The notes under the pieces: model-generated
What the model was told of the DNA's origin: nothing
The model's input: the letters and a program-made list of their open reading frames with translations, nothing else
Databases searched by the model: none
Shown: positions 34,289 to 44,338 of the stretch, piece after piece
How the letters are laid out: the number at the start of each line of letters is the position of its first letter
How positions within the stretch are numbered: the first letter of the stretch is position 1
DNA from: Ruminococcus sp.
Lineage (GTDB): Bacteria > Bacillota > Clostridia > Oscillospirales > Ruminococcaceae
NCBI GenBank assembly: GCA_017475555.1
Contig: JAFVFL010000028.1
Span: forward strand, 22,311-86,310
Length of the DNA: 64,000 bases
Direction of reading: 5' to 3'
Translations under genes and position numbers: made by a program

Positions 34289-35659
34289 CTATATGATCTC
34301 GCCTGTTACAGCCCAGTTCATCGAGCCGGTCACACGCACACCTGCAAAGCTGCCGATAAGCTCCTCATTTCCGGGAAATTCCACGATTATCGCTTCATTG
34401 CTCTTCCCGGTAAGGTATCCCGGACGCTTCCTCGATACTCCGTCTGCGAGCACCCTGAGGGTACGCCCCACGAACCGCTTGTAGTGCTCTGTTGATATCT
34501 CCCGCTGCACCTCAAGCAGCCGCCGCATACGCCGGCTTTTTTCCTCATCGCTCACAGCGTCCTCAAAACCGGCAGCTCTTGTGCCGGAGCGTTTTGAGTA
34601 GATAAAGCTGTAGATATTGTCATACTTCACTTTTTTTATCATGTCAAGCGTTTCCCCGAACTCCTCCTCAGTCTCGTTCGGGAACCCCACGATTATATCG
34701 GTCGTCAGCGAGAAATCCGGGTCACGGCTGCGAATATAGTCAACGGTCTCCATGTACCTTTCGGCGGTATACCGGCGGTTCATACGTCTGAGCACCTCGC
34801 TGCTGCCGCTCTGTACCGGCAGGTGCAGGTGCTTTGCAGCCTTTTCGCAGTCAAATATCGCATCTATCAGCTCCCTCGAAGCGTCCTTAGGGTGCGAGGA
34901 CATGAAGCGGATAATGAAATCCCCCTCGATATCGTTTATCCTGCGTATCAGCTCCGGGAACGATATCCCCTCGCCGTCCCCGAAATCATTTCCGTAGGAA
35001 TTGACATTCTGACCGAGGAGCATTATTTCCTTGTAGCCGTCCGCAGCAAGCTGCCGCACCTCGCTGATTATATCCTCCGGTCTGCGGCTCCTCTCCCTGC
35101 CTCTTACGTATGGCACGATACAGTAGGTACAGAAATTGTTGCACCCGAACATGATCGGCACGCTTGCCTTGAAGCTGCTCTCACGCACCTGTACAGCCGC
35201 CTGTGAGAAGTCGTCATATTCCGAGATATCCGCCGAGAAGCCTCTTCCGTGCAGCACATCGAGCAGCAGTCCGGGGAGAGCACTCAATGCAGAGGTGCCG
35301 AGGACGATATCCACCTGCGGATAGGAGCGTTTTATTTTTTCGGCGATATGGCTCTGTGCGGTCATGCACCCGGCAACGCCGATTATAAGTGACGGCTTCT
35401 GCTCCTTGAGCTTCTTCATGCTGCCGACTATGCCGAACACCCTGTCCTCAGCGGATTCCCGCACGGCACAGGTGTTGAGGATAATGATATCCGCCTTATG
35501 CTCGTCATCGGTGAAGCCGAAGCCCATCTGCATGAGCAGTCCCTTTATTTTCTCGCCGTCCGAGACATTGAGCTGACAGCCGAAGCTGCGGACATATGCG
35601 AGCCGTCCGCTGCCCATAAGAGAGCGTATCTCGTCTATTTGTGCAGAGTTGTCCTTCAA
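34289..35659 (-). CDS. miaB: tRNA-2-methylthio-N6-dimethylallyladenosine synthase MiaB
   Basis: MiaB adds the 2-methylthio group to i6A37 of tRNA using radical SAM chemistry. Three parts are seen: an N-terminal UPF0004 domain with three cysteines (SFGCQLN, NTCAVRESAEDRVFG, VAGCMTAQ), the radical SAM domain with GCNNFCTYCIVPYVRGRERSR, and a C-terminal TRAM domain (LRVLADGVSRKRPGYLTGKS). TTG at 35659 is preferred because GGAGG ends 7 bases upstream; the in-frame GTG at 35665 sits almost on that site. First gene of an operon with the lipoprotein, ylbF-like gene and mutS. Confidence 0.95.
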   Translation of the reverse strand: MKDNSAQIDEIRSLMGSGRLAYVRSFGCQLNVSDGEKIKGLLMQMGFGFTDDEHKADIIILNTCAVRESAEDRVFGIVGSMKKLKEQKPSLIIGVAGCMTAQSHIAEKIKRSYPQVDIVLGTSALSALPGLLLDVLHGRGFSADISEYDDFSQAAVQVRESSFKASVPIMFGCNNFCTYCIVPYVRGRERSRRPEDIISEVRQLAADGYKEIMLLGQNVNSYGNDFGDGEGISFPELIRRINDIEGDFIIRFMSSHPKDASRELIDAIFDCEKAAKHLHLPVQSGSSEVLRRMNRRYTAERYMETVDYIRSRDPDFSLTTDIIVGFPNETEEEFGETLDMIKKVKYDNIYSFIYSKRSGTRAAGFEDAVSDEEKSRRMRRLLEVQREISTEHYKRFVGRTLRVLADGVSRKRPGYLTGKSNEAIIVEFPGNEELIGSFAGVRVTGSMNWAVTGEII

Positions 35660-35709
35660 GCACACACCTCCCGTTCATGTCCGTTCATGTATTATCGTTC
35701 ATACTGATT

Positions 35710-35738
35710 ATTTTACCACACTGACGGGAAATTGTCAA
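35710..35738 (-). promoter_or_regulatory. Promoter of the miaB-mutS operon
   Basis: Minus strand TTGACA, 17 bases, TAAAAT. Confidence 0.85.
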
Positions 35739-35821
35739 TCACCGGGGGAAAAGTTTTCTCATAATCTTCACGGTACGGGCGGCAGCTGACATACAGGCGG
35801 GTGCATTGGTGCTGATATAAG

Positions 35822-35855
35822 AAAAGCCCCGGACTGTCTGACCCAGCCCGGAGCT
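35822..35855 (-). terminator. Terminator of the small membrane protein gene
   Basis: Minus strand AGCTCCGG/CCGGGGCT stem then T4. Confidence 0.75.
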
Positions 35856-35881
35856 TGTCCGATGATAAATTTCTCAGCTCA

Positions 35882-36088
35882 TCACGCTATCTTTCTCAGT
35901 CCACGTATAACGATCGCCGCAAGAACGCAAATGGGAAAGCTGACCACACCTAAGCCGAGTACCGCCAGAATGAAATTCACGGCGAAAAACAGCCCTATAG
36001 ATATGATGACTATGGGTATCAGTGCAAGCAGCAGCTTTCCGATAACGATCAGTACGATGAATTTGAAAACAGCTTCGATAATTCTCAT
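35882..36088 (-). CDS. Small membrane protein, 68 aa
   Basis: Two hydrophobic helices (FIVLIVIGKLLLALIPIVII and ILAVLGLGVVSFPICVLAAI) with a short basic C-terminus (RGLRKIA). AAGGGGG lies 9 bases before the ATG and a terminator follows, so it looks like a real gene. It lies directly downstream of sigG on the same strand; a sporulation role is possible but unsupported by motif. Confidence 0.65.
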   Translation of the reverse strand: MRIIEAVFKFIVLIVIGKLLLALIPIVIISIGLFFAVNFILAVLGLGVVSFPICVLAAIVIRGLRKIA

Positions 36089-36190
36089 AGCAATACCCCC
36101 TTAAAGCTGAAGAATCCCTTTTTACCATGACTATATATTATCATGCGGATACGCAGTTTTTGTGAGGGTTTTGTGACAGAATGATAAAAA

Positions 36191-36997
36191 TTACAGCTGA
36201 ACGCTGCTTTTTATCCTCTTTATCGCATTTTTTTCGAGCCGTGACACCTGTGCCTGTGATATACCGATCTCACCTGCGACCTCCATTTGTGTCTTGCCCT
36301 GCAAAAAACGCTTGTAGAGGATATCCTTTTCCCTTTCGCCGAGTGCCTGTATCGCATCACGTATCAGTATCTCGTCCATTCTGCTGTCAACGTCTGTTGT
36401 ATCGCCTATCTGGTCGATCACGCACAGCTGATCTCCCGACCCGCCGCTGTCTGCCGCCACAGGCTCATACAGCGATATCGGGTCGCTTATGCTTTCGAGT
36501 GCGATGACTACAGCCTCACGCTTTTCGCCTATCGCCTCCGCTATCTCCCCGATATCCGGCTCCCGCTGGTTCTCCAGCGTCAGCTTTTCTCTTGCCTGTA
36601 TCGCCTTATACGCCAGATCTCTCAGTGACCGGCTGACCTTTACGTGGGTGCAGTCTCTCAGGTGGCGGCGAAGCTCCCCGGCTATCATCGGTACACAGTA
36701 TGTTGAAAAGCGTACCTCCTTGCTCAGATCGAAATTGTTTATCGCCTTTATCAGTCCGACTACGCCTATCTGGAACAGATCGTCGATCTCCTCGCCTCTG
36801 CCGGTAAAACGCTGTATCACGCTGAGAACAAGCCGCAGATTCCCCTGTATCAGCCTGTCCCTTGCTGACTTGCTGCCAGTCTCCTGTATCTCACGTAGAA
36901 GTGCGATCTTTTCCTCCTCCCTCAGGACTTCAAGCTCTGAGGTGTTTATCCCGGATATGACGACCCGTCCCCTGCGTTCATATGCTCCGAATGCCAT
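36191..36997 (-). CDS. sigG: RNA polymerase sporulation sigma factor SigG
   Basis: The 268-aa sigma-70 family protein directs late forespore transcription. The N-terminal SGINTSELEVL resembles the SigG-specific V-x-I-x-G-V-x-T-S-x-L-x-V-L motif rather than SigF. Region 2 holds GNLRLVLSVIQRF, DDLFQIGVVGLIKAI and FSTYCVPMIAGELRR; region 4 holds the helix-turn-helix QMEVAGEIGISQAQVSRLEKNAIKRI. AGGAGGG precedes the ATG. The spoIIGA-sigE genes often found beside sigG are absent here. Implies that the organism, or its lineage, forms spores. Confidence 0.93.
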   Translation of the reverse strand: MAFGAYERRGRVVISGINTSELEVLREEEKIALLREIQETGSKSARDRLIQGNLRLVLSVIQRFTGRGEEIDDLFQIGVVGLIKAINNFDLSKEVRFSTYCVPMIAGELRRHLRDCTHVKVSRSLRDLAYKAIQAREKLTLENQREPDIGEIAEAIGEKREAVVIALESISDPISLYEPVAADSGGSGDQLCVIDQIGDTTDVDSRMDEILIRDAIQALGEREKDILYKRFLQGKTQMEVAGEIGISQAQVSRLEKNAIKRIKSSVQL

Positions 36998-37115
36998 ACT
37001 ATCCCTCCTGTTAGCATTATTCCCCTGAACGCACTGGTTAATCAGGAAATAAATGGCACAGCACAGCCCTTTTTCCGGAATTATCGAAAATTATGTGAAA
37101 TTTAAGAATTTACGC

Positions 37116-37144
37116 TTTATTTTTTTTTCAAAGTGTAGTATAAT
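37116..37144 (+). promoter_or_regulatory. Probable promoter of the dehydratase-activase cluster
   Basis: TATAAT at 37139-37144 with a poor -35 (TTTATT) at 17-base spacing inside an AT-rich run, 44 bases before the ATG. Confidence 0.5.
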
Positions 37145-37187
37145 GTTGATATGGATAATGATACTGATAAAAAGCAGGTGCAGAATA

Positions 37188-40166
37188 ATGGCAGAGATGT
37201 TAAATAAATACTCTCTCGGTATTGATGTCGGCTCGACTACAGTCAAGACTGTAATTACCGATGAGGACGGAAATATAGTATATTCAAAATATCAGCGTCA
37301 CCTTTCAAAGGTAAAGGAGACTGTTACCGACCAGCTGAAGCTCATTCAGGCTGATTATCCGGACGAAAGCTTCACAGTCTGTATGACAGGCTCGGCAGGT
37401 CTTGGACTTGCCAACTCTGCACAGATACCCTTTGTGCAGGAGGTACACGCTGCATTCCTTGCGGTGAAGAAGAAGCAGCCGGATGCAGACGCAGTTATCG
37501 AGCTTGGCGGCGAGGACGCAAAGATAATCTTCCTCACGGGCGGAGTTGAGCAGAGAATGAACGGTACGTGTGCCGGAGGGACTGGTGCATTCATCGACCA
37601 GATGGCTACGCTGCTCGGTGTTACTGCCGACCAGCTCGATGATATGTCGCTCCGGGCACAGAAGATATACCCTATCGCTTCAAGGTGCGGAGTATTCGCA
37701 AAGTCCGATATACAGCCGCTTCTGAATCAGGGTGCAAGGAAAGAGGACGTTGCGGCAAGTATCTTTCAGGCGGTCGTTGACCAGACCGTTTCCGGACTTG
37801 CACAGGGCAGGACTATCGAGGGAAAGGTACTGTTCCTCGGCGGGCCGCTGTTCTTCCTCAGGGGACTGAAAAAGGCGTTCGTAAAGACTCTCGGACTTGA
37901 TGAGGAGCACGCTGTATTCCCGGAGGAGGCTCCGGTATTCGTGGCTTACGGCTGCTCGGTATATGCCGCAGAGCTTGAGGAAAGCTATAAAATGAGCGAG
38001 CTTATCGGTAAAATTGCGGACGCTAATGCTTCTGATGATATAGTGACCGGAGAGCCGCTTTTCCGCTCACAGGCTGAATATGACGAATTTATCAGCCGCC
38101 ATAAGAAATTCGACCTTGGCTATGCAGATATCCGTACATACGAGGGCGACGCCTATCTCGGTATCGACGCAGGCTCTACAACGACAAAGCTTGTGCTGAT
38201 AACTGACGACGGCAGGATACTCTATCACCATTATTCCTCGAATCTCGGTCAGCCGCTCGACAAGATAGCCGACCAGCTCAAAAAGATATACGCACAGCTC
38301 AACCCCGGTATAACTATACGGGGCTCGGCAGTCACCGGCTACGGCGAGGATCTGATAAAGGCAGGGCTTTCGATCGACCACGGAATCGTTGAGACGGTGG
38401 CACATTTCAAGGCAGCCTCGTACTTCTGCCCGGAGGTCGATTTCATCATAGACATCGGCGGTCAGGATATAAAGTGCTTCCGGATAAAGAATCACAGCAT
38501 TGACAGCATTATGCTCAACGAAGCCTGCTCGTCCGGCTGCGGCTCGTTTATCCAGACCTTTGCGATGGCTTTAGGGTACGATATCGCTGAGTTTTCACAG
38601 CTCGGACTTTTTGCGGAGCACCCGGTAGACCTCGGCTCACGGTGTACGGTGTTCATGAACAGCTCCGTAAAGCAGGCTCAGAAGGACGGAGCGACTGTTG
38701 AGGATATATCGGCAGGTCTTTCGTCATCTATAATCAAGAACGCCATATATAAAGTTATCCGTGCAAATTCCCCGGACGAGCTTGGAAAAAATATCGTCGT
38801 GCAGGGCGGAACGTTCCTCAATGACGCAGTTTTACGCTCGTTTGAGAAGGAGCTTGGCAGAAACGTTATCCGTCCGGCTATCTCAGGGCTTATGGGAGCA
38901 TTCGGCTGTGCACTGTACGCAAAGGAGCGTACAGCTGACGGCGGCACCTCTGCTATAATATCACCCGGAGAGCTTGAGAGCTTCAGCTATACCTCAAGGT
39001 CAGCACAGTGCGGAGGCTGTACTGCAAACTGTCAGCTCAATATCATCAGCTTCGGCAAGGGCAGACGCTTCATCTCCGGAAACCGCTGCGAAAAGGGCGG
39101 CGGTCAGGCGAATAAGAATAATGTTCCGAATCTTTATGAATACAAGTACAGCAGCATAGTAAATCTTGTCACGGCAGGTCAGCCTGCACGGCCTCTTGCA
39201 AAGGTCGGGCTTCCGCTTGCACTGAGCTTCTATGAGCAGATGCCGTTCTGGAATACGCTGTTTACCTCGCTCGGCTTTGAGACAGTTTTCTCCGGTGAAA
39301 GCTCCCGTGAGATGTACTACTTAGGTCAGCACACTATCCCCTCGGACACTGTATGCTATCCGGCAAAGCTCACTCACGGACATATCGAGGATCTTCTTGA
39401 CAAGGGAGTGGACTTCATATTCTACCCCTGCATGAGCTATAATATAGATGAGGGCGGAAGTGACAATCACTTCAACTGCCCGGTCGTTGCATATTATCCG
39501 GAGCTTCTGCTTGCCAACAACCAGAGGCTCAATGAGAATAATTTCGTTCACCCGTATCTTGACCTGAATATCAGGAAGAATGTAATAAAAGTGCTGAAAA
39601 AGTCGCTTGAAAGATATAATATCGCCGGCAGGATACCTGCGGCTGTGGACAAGGCTTATGCTGCACTTGACGAATATCACCGGGATATAGCCGCAAAGGC
39701 TAAGGAGATAGTCCGTCAGGCACGGCAGGAAGGCAGGAAGATAATCGTCCTCGCCGGCAGACCCTACCACATCGACAAGGAGATAAACCATGGTATACAC
39801 AAGCTCATAACAAGCCTCGGAATGGCGGTCATCACGGAGGACAGTATCGCTCATCTTGTCCAGCCGCCGAAGCTTGGGGTGCTCAATCAGTGGACTTACC
39901 ATTCAAGGCTGTACCGTGCGGCAAGATTTGTCACAACTCAGCCGGATATGCAGCTGATACAGCTCGTTTCGTTCGGCTGCGGTATCGACGCTGTCACAGG
40001 CGACGAGGTGAGGGCTATACTCGAAAGCAGAGGAAAGCTCTACACTCAGCTGAAAATAGACGAGATTAACAATCTCGGTGCAGCAAGGATAAGGCTCAGG
40101 AGCCTTGCCGCTGCAATGGACGGTGCTGCACATAAGCCGGAGACTGCCCGGAAAGCCGTAAAGTAA
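37188..40166 (+). CDS. Large acyl-CoA dehydratase activase-related protein with two ASKHA ATPase domains
   Basis: ATG 37188 (992 aa) starts the conserved region; the frame is open further upstream but lacks homologous sequence. Two BadF/HgdC-type ATPase domains lie in tandem: the first begins GIDVGSTTVKTV and contains MNGTCAGGTGAFIDQM, the second begins GIDAGSTTTKLV and has NEACSSGCGSFIQTF with the Cys-x-x-x-Cys-like cluster-binding region. A C-terminal DUF2229 domain follows (AGRPYHIDKEINHGI). HgdC-type activases use ATP to inject an electron into 2-hydroxyacyl-CoA dehydratases. The fusion and its partner (next gene) form a conserved pair whose substrate is unknown. Confidence 0.88.
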   Translation: MAEMLNKYSLGIDVGSTTVKTVITDEDGNIVYSKYQRHLSKVKETVTDQLKLIQADYPDESFTVCMTGSAGLGLANSAQIPFVQEVHAAFLAVKKKQPDADAVIELGGEDAKIIFLTGGVEQRMNGTCAGGTGAFIDQMATLLGVTADQLDDMSLRAQKIYPIASRCGVFAKSDIQPLLNQGARKEDVAASIFQAVVDQTVSGLAQGRTIEGKVLFLGGPLFFLRGLKKAFVKTLGLDEEHAVFPEEAPVFVAYGCSVYAAELEESYKMSELIGKIADANASDDIVTGEPLFRSQAEYDEFISRHKKFDLGYADIRTYEGDAYLGIDAGSTTTKLVLITDDGRILYHHYSSNLGQPLDKIADQLKKIYAQLNPGITIRGSAVTGYGEDLIKAGLSIDHGIVETVAHFKAASYFCPEVDFIIDIGGQDIKCFRIKNHSIDSIMLNEACSSGCGSFIQTFAMALGYDIAEFSQLGLFAEHPVDLGSRCTVFMNSSVKQAQKDGATVEDISAGLSSSIIKNAIYKVIRANSPDELGKNIVVQGGTFLNDAVLRSFEKELGRNVIRPAISGLMGAFGCALYAKERTADGGTSAIISPGELESFSYTSRSAQCGGCTANCQLNIISFGKGRRFISGNRCEKGGGQANKNNVPNLYEYKYSSIVNLVTAGQPARPLAKVGLPLALSFYEQMPFWNTLFTSLGFETVFSGESSREMYYLGQHTIPSDTVCYPAKLTHGHIEDLLDKGVDFIFYPCMSYNIDEGGSDNHFNCPVVAYYPELLLANNQRLNENNFVHPYLDLNIRKNVIKVLKKSLERYNIAGRIPAAVDKAYAALDEYHRDIAAKAKEIVRQARQEGRKIIVLAGRPYHIDKEINHGIHKLITSLGMAVITEDSIAHLVQPPKLGVLNQWTYHSRLYRAARFVTTQPDMQLIQLVSFGCGIDAVTGDEVRAILESRGKLYTQLKIDEINNLGAARIRLRSLAAAMDGAAHKPETARKAVK

Positions 40167-40174
40167 GGAGAGAT

Positions 40175-41407
40175 ATGATGCCTGAATATGCAAGATTTAC
40201 GGAGGATATGATAAAGACCCATACTATCCTCGTTCCGGATATGCTTCCGGTACATTTCAAGCTGCTTATAAGCATTTTTGAATCAAAGGGCTATAAAATG
40301 GAGCTATTGCAGAACGATTCCCGTGCAGTCGTTGACGAGGGGCTGAAAAATGTCCACAATGATGCGTGCTATCCGGCTCTGCTCGTCATAGGTCAGTTCA
40401 TGGACGCTCTCAACAGCGGAAAATATGACCCTGACAAGACCGCACTGCTCATAACACAGACCGGCGGCGGCTGCCGTGCTTCAAATTATATCCACCTGCT
40501 GAGGAAGGCTGTCGCAAGGAATTATCCGCAGGTGCCGGTCGTGTCGCTCAATTTCAGCGGGCTTGAAAAGGACAGTGCGTTCAGGATAACAGCTCCGATG
40601 TTCCTGAGAATGCTGTATGCTGTGCTGTACGGCGACCTGCTCATGACCTGCTACAACAAATGCCGGGCATATGAGATAAATCCCGGTGAATCGCAGCGTG
40701 TGCTTGCAAGGTGGCAGGCGTACCTCGGAGATATATTCCGCTCAGGGAGCAGCGGATTTCTGCACACAAAGAAGCTCTACCGGCAGATACTTGACGAATT
40801 TGCCGCAATAAAGCTCTCCGGCGAAAAGAAGATAAGGGTCGGCATCGTCGGGGAGATATACGTTAAATATTCGCCGCTTGCGAACAATCACCTTGAGGAT
40901 TTCCTCATATCTGAGGGCTGTGAGCCTGTCGTACCGTCGCTGCTGGAATTTGTGATGTACTGTGCAGCCGGGACGTTCAATGACGCAAAGCTCTACGACC
41001 ACGTTACGAAAAGCTCCATTTTCAACAAGATAGGCTATGACCTTATCTACTCAAAGCAGAAGGAGCTGATAAAGGTCATGAAGGAGCAGGGCAGCTTCGA
41101 GCCGCTGCATGATTTCGAGCACCTGCGCTCACTTGCGGACAAGTACATAAATCAGGGCGTTGTCATGGGCGAGGGCTGGCTGATACCGGCGGAAATGGCG
41201 GCACTTGCGAAGTCCGGGGTGGATAATATAATCTGCACTCAGCCGTTCGGGTGTCTGCCTAATCACATAGTCGCAAAGGGTATGTCAAGGGCGATAAAGG
41301 AGGATAATCCGAACGCAAATATCGTCGCTATCGACTACGACCCCGGTGCGACAAGGGTCAACCAGGAGAACAGGATAAAGCTGATGCTCGCAAACGCAAG
41401 AAGATAG
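40175..41407 (+). CDS. 2-hydroxyacyl-CoA dehydratase-related partner protein
   Basis: The 410-aa protein starts 8 bases after the activase; ATG 40175 and ATG 40178 are both possible, the second having better spacing from AAGGAG. It resembles the HgdB-like fold found with large activases. Conserved cysteines appear in NDACYPALLV, TGGGCRASNY, TCYNKCRAYEINPGE and TQPFGCLPNHIVAKG, suitable for a [4Fe-4S] cluster. With the upstream gene it probably forms an ATP-dependent reductive enzyme or activator complex. No acyl-CoA pathway genes are nearby, so the substrate stays unknown. Confidence 0.82.
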   Translation: MMPEYARFTEDMIKTHTILVPDMLPVHFKLLISIFESKGYKMELLQNDSRAVVDEGLKNVHNDACYPALLVIGQFMDALNSGKYDPDKTALLITQTGGGCRASNYIHLLRKAVARNYPQVPVVSLNFSGLEKDSAFRITAPMFLRMLYAVLYGDLLMTCYNKCRAYEINPGESQRVLARWQAYLGDIFRSGSSGFLHTKKLYRQILDEFAAIKLSGEKKIRVGIVGEIYVKYSPLANNHLEDFLISEGCEPVVPSLLEFVMYCAAGTFNDAKLYDHVTKSSIFNKIGYDLIYSKQKELIKVMKEQGSFEPLHDFEHLRSLADKYINQGVVMGEGWLIPAEMAALAKSGVDNIICTQPFGCLPNHIVAKGMSRAIKEDNPNANIVAIDYDPGATRVNQENRIKLMLANARR

Positions 41408-41429
41408 TGCATTATCAGGGGAATCGGGT

Positions 41430-42317
41430 ATGATAAAGGACAGAAACGGAAATCTCGTAATTACAGGAGAGAAACAGAATAAGGTGCTTGAAAGGCTGTA
41501 CGGAACGGTCGGGGGCAGGCTCATGCTGAAGCTGCTGACGGCTCCGGCAGTATCGTCGGCGGCGGGAGGCTTCATGGACTCAACGCTCTCAAAGCCGCTG
41601 ATACGTCCGTTCATCAAGCGGAACAATATTGATACCTCGCAGTACAGAATGAGGAAATTCAGCTCGTATAACGAATTTTTCACAAGGGCAGTAAAGCCGG
41701 AATGCAGACCTGTTGACACAGACCCGGAGCATTTCATAAGCCCGTGCGACTCGAAGCTGACCGTTTACAGGATAGAGGAGTCGGCAAATCCGGGGCTGGG
41801 GAGCATATTCCGGATAAAGGGCTCATACTACAGGATAACCGACCTTTTGCAGAATGAATTTCTCGCAAAAAGGTATTCCGGCGGGCTGTGCATGATATTC
41901 CGCCTTGAGGTCAGCGACTACCACCGCTACTGCTACGCCGACAGCGGAGTAAAGGGGAAAAACCACTATATCCCCGGCGAGCTGCACACTGTAAATCCCA
42001 TAGCTCTGCGGCATTATAACATATACAAGAGGAATGCGCGGGAGTACACGATGATACATACACGGAATTTCGGCGACATCATACAGATGGAGGTCGGGGC
42101 GATGATGGTCGGCAGGATACGCAACTATCACGCAGAAAAGACTGTCCGCCGGGGCGAGGAAAAGGGTATGTTCATGTTCGGCGGCTCAACGATAATAGTT
42201 CTCGCTGAGAGGAATATGATAAGTATAGACAGCGATATCGTGCGTAATTCCGCCGAGGATACGGAGACTGTGGTGAAATACGGCGAAAGGATCGGAGTAA
42301 AATATACCGGCAGGTAA
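41430..42317 (+). CDS. psd: Phosphatidylserine decarboxylase proenzyme
   Basis: The 295-aa proenzyme makes phosphatidylethanolamine. It autocleaves at a Gly-Ser bond: FGGSTIIVL near residue 254 gives the pyruvoyl group from Ser. Supporting motifs are FSSYNEFFTR, SPCDSKL and LEVSDYHRYCYADSG. It has the longer N-terminus of the PSD-B type II group. It lies 22 bases after the dehydratase-like gene, behind GGGGAATC. No pssA gene for phosphatidylserine is in the window. Confidence 0.93.
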   Translation: MIKDRNGNLVITGEKQNKVLERLYGTVGGRLMLKLLTAPAVSSAAGGFMDSTLSKPLIRPFIKRNNIDTSQYRMRKFSSYNEFFTRAVKPECRPVDTDPEHFISPCDSKLTVYRIEESANPGLGSIFRIKGSYYRITDLLQNEFLAKRYSGGLCMIFRLEVSDYHRYCYADSGVKGKNHYIPGELHTVNPIALRHYNIYKRNAREYTMIHTRNFGDIIQMEVGAMMVGRIRNYHAEKTVRRGEEKGMFMFGGSTIIVLAERNMISIDSDIVRNSAEDTETVVKYGERIGVKYTGR

Positions 42318-42334
42318 ATTCGGGAGTGATGAAA

Positions 42335-42949
42335 ATGGCAAAGGCAATGACGATTTCATATGAGGTGGGGGATAATCTTTACCTCAATCTGACGAATAAA
42401 TGTCCCTGTGTCTGTACGTTCTGCATACGCAGCAGCTCTGACGGGGCATACGGCTCCGAACCGCTGTGGCTGGAGCATGAGCCGTCTATGGACGAGATAC
42501 GTGCAGACCTTGACAAGCGGGATATAAAAAAGTACAGGGAGATAGTTTTCTGCGGCTTCGGTGAGCCTACAGAGCGGCTCGATGCCGTAATTGAGACAGC
42601 TGAATATCTCCGCAGCAAAGAGGGCTGTCCAATGCTCAGGATAAACACCAACGGACTTGGTGAGCTTGTCAACGGCAGGAGCATATCCGGTGAGCTGTGC
42701 CGGGTGCTCGACACGATATCCGTAAGCCTTAACGCCGGGACAAGGGACGAGTATATGAGGGTCACACGCCCGAAATTCCCGGACGCATGGGAGGCTATGA
42801 AGAGCTTCACGGCAGACTGCGTAAAGACCGGAGAGGCTAAGGTGATAATGTCGGTGGTCGATGTGATACCGCCGGAGCAGATAGAGGCTTCACGGCAGGT
42901 CGCTGAAAGCCTCGGGGCAGTGCTGAGGGTGAGAAAATTTGATTCCTGA
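42335..42949 (+). CDS. Radical SAM protein of the TatD-linked type
   Basis: ATG 42335 is chosen for spacing from GGGAG; ATG 42329 and GTG 42326 overlap that site. The product (204 aa) has the cluster motif CPCVCTFC (C-x3-C-x2-C) near residue 24, IVFCGFGEPTERLD and INTNGLGELVNGR, matching the small family usually found next to or fused with TatD-like nucleases. No tatD is adjacent. It has only the core barrel, with no extra cluster domain. Function unknown. Confidence 0.85.
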   Translation: MAKAMTISYEVGDNLYLNLTNKCPCVCTFCIRSSSDGAYGSEPLWLEHEPSMDEIRADLDKRDIKKYREIVFCGFGEPTERLDAVIETAEYLRSKEGCPMLRINTNGLGELVNGRSISGELCRVLDTISVSLNAGTRDEYMRVTRPKFPDAWEAMKSFTADCVKTGEAKVIMSVVDVIPPEQIEASRQVAESLGAVLRVRKFDS

Positions 42950-43085
42950 AGCCTGTTTGTGCATATCCTATGATATTCAACTATTATATTTGTGCAGGAT
43001 TTTTAGTTTCAGGCTATGGAAAAATGATGCAGAATGTGGTATAATTAAACAGGTGTAATTTATAATGCAGATAACGGAGGTAGCT

Positions 43086-43214
43086 ATGACAAAAAAAGCA
43101 AAGCTTATGATCGCTGTCACTATCACTACGACAGTCCTTGCAGCAGGTGCAGCCGCAGCTGCCGCTGTCATATGCAAGAGGATATACGAGAAAACCTATT
43201 TCTCGGCTGATTAA
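43086..43214 (+). CDS. Small single-pass membrane protein, 42 aa
   Basis: ATG 43086 lies 5 bases after CGGAGG, and a TATAAT at 43040-43045 precedes it, so expression is likely. The peptide has a basic N-terminus (MTKKAK), a Thr- and Ala-rich helix and a C-terminal [14 protein letters not shown] do not recognise it. The downstream ilvE begins 39 bases later. Confidence 0.6.
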   Translation: MTKKAKLMIAVTITTTVLAAGAAAAAAVICKRIYEKTYFSAD

Positions 43215-43252
43215 CACTGTATTTTAAATTTTATATAAGAAGGTTGAAGAAA

Positions 43253-44320
43253 ATGGAGATCAAATTCAAAAAGGCAGAAACATTAAAGACAAAACCGCAG
43301 CCCGGTGACAAGCTTGGCTTTGGTCACATCTTCACGGACTATATGCTCGTTATGCCCTATGACGAGGGTCAGGGCTGGCATGACCCGGAGATAGTGCCCT
43401 ACGGCAATATCGAGCTTTCCCCTGCTGCAATGTGTCTGCACTATGGTCAGGAGGTCTTCGAGGGACTCAAGGCTTACCGCACAGCAGACGGCAAGGTACA
43501 GCTTTTCCGTCCGCAGGAGAATTTCAAAAGACTCAATACATCTAACGAGAGACTTGTTATCCCGGAGCTGCCGGAGGAGCTTGGTATGCAGTGCCTCATG
43601 GAGCTGCTGAAGGTCGAGAAGGACTGGGTACCCTCAAAGGACGGCGAGTCGCTGTATATCCGTCCGTTCATAATCGCAGTTGACCCGTTCCTCGGAGTAA
43701 AGCCCGGTGCTCAGTATCTGTTCATGATAATACTCTCACCGTCAGGTGCATACTATGAGACAGGTCTTAACCCGGTAAGCATATATGTTGAGAATAAGTA
43801 CGTCCGTGCAGTACGCGGCGGTATGGGCTTTGCAAAGACCGGCGGAAACTATGCGGCTTCACTTATCGGTCAGGACGAGGCACACAAGCAGAACTACTCC
43901 CAGGTGCTCTGGCTCGACGGCGTTGAGCAGAAGTATATCGAGGAGGTAGGTGCTATGAATATCTTCTTCGTTATAGACGGCAAGGTAGTCACACCTATGC
44001 TCCAGGGCAGTATCCTCCCCGGTATCACAAGAAAATCCGCTATCGAGGTATGCCGCTCAAAGGGCATTGATGTAGAGGAGAGAAGGATAACCATTCAGGA
44101 GATCGCTGACGCATACGACGCAGGAAAGCTTGACGAGGTATTCGGTACCGGCACAGCAGCTGTTATATCCCCTGTAGGTCATCTCAAGTGGGGCGACAAG
44201 GTTATGGAGATAAACGGCAACCAGATAGGAAAGATATCCCAGATGCTCTACGATACCATGACAGGTATCCAGTGGGGCAAGATAGAGGATACCTTTGGCT
44301 GGGTAGTTCCGGTAGAGTGA
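43253..44320 (+). CDS. ilvE: Branched-chain amino acid aminotransferase
   Basis: The 355-aa class IV PLP enzyme interconverts Leu, Ile and Val with their keto acids. Lys of [12 protein letters not shown] is the PLP-binding lysine; [12 protein letters not shown] and [15 protein letters not shown] are conserved. It is the longer, eukaryote-like BCAT form (IlvE type II). ATG 43253 is taken rather than the in-frame TTG at 43244; the AAGAAGG before it is a modest site. A terminator follows. Confidence 0.95.
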   Translation: MEIKFKKAETLKTKPQPGDKLGFGHIFTDYMLVMPYDEGQGWHDPEIVPYGNIELSPAAMCLHYGQEVFEGLKAYRTADGKVQLFRPQENFKRLNTSNERLVIPELPEELGMQCLMELLKVEKDWVPSKDGESLYIRPFIIAVDPFLGVKPGAQYLFMIILSPSGAYYETGLNPVSIYVENKYVRAVRGGMGFAKTGGNYAASLIGQDEAHKQNYSQVLWLDGVEQKYIEEVGAMNIFFVIDGKVVTPMLQGSILPGITRKSAIEVCRSKGIDVEERRITIQEIADAYDAGKLDEVFGTGTAAVISPVGHLKWGDKVMEINGNQIGKISQMLYDTMTGIQWGKIEDTFGWVVPVE

Positions 44321-44338
44321 TAAGCTGATACAGAAATT

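Noticed and set aside
36960..36980. GTCCCCTG inside sigG, resembling the CRISPR repeat core
   Set aside because: Part of a conserved coding region, without the tag, hairpin or neighbours.
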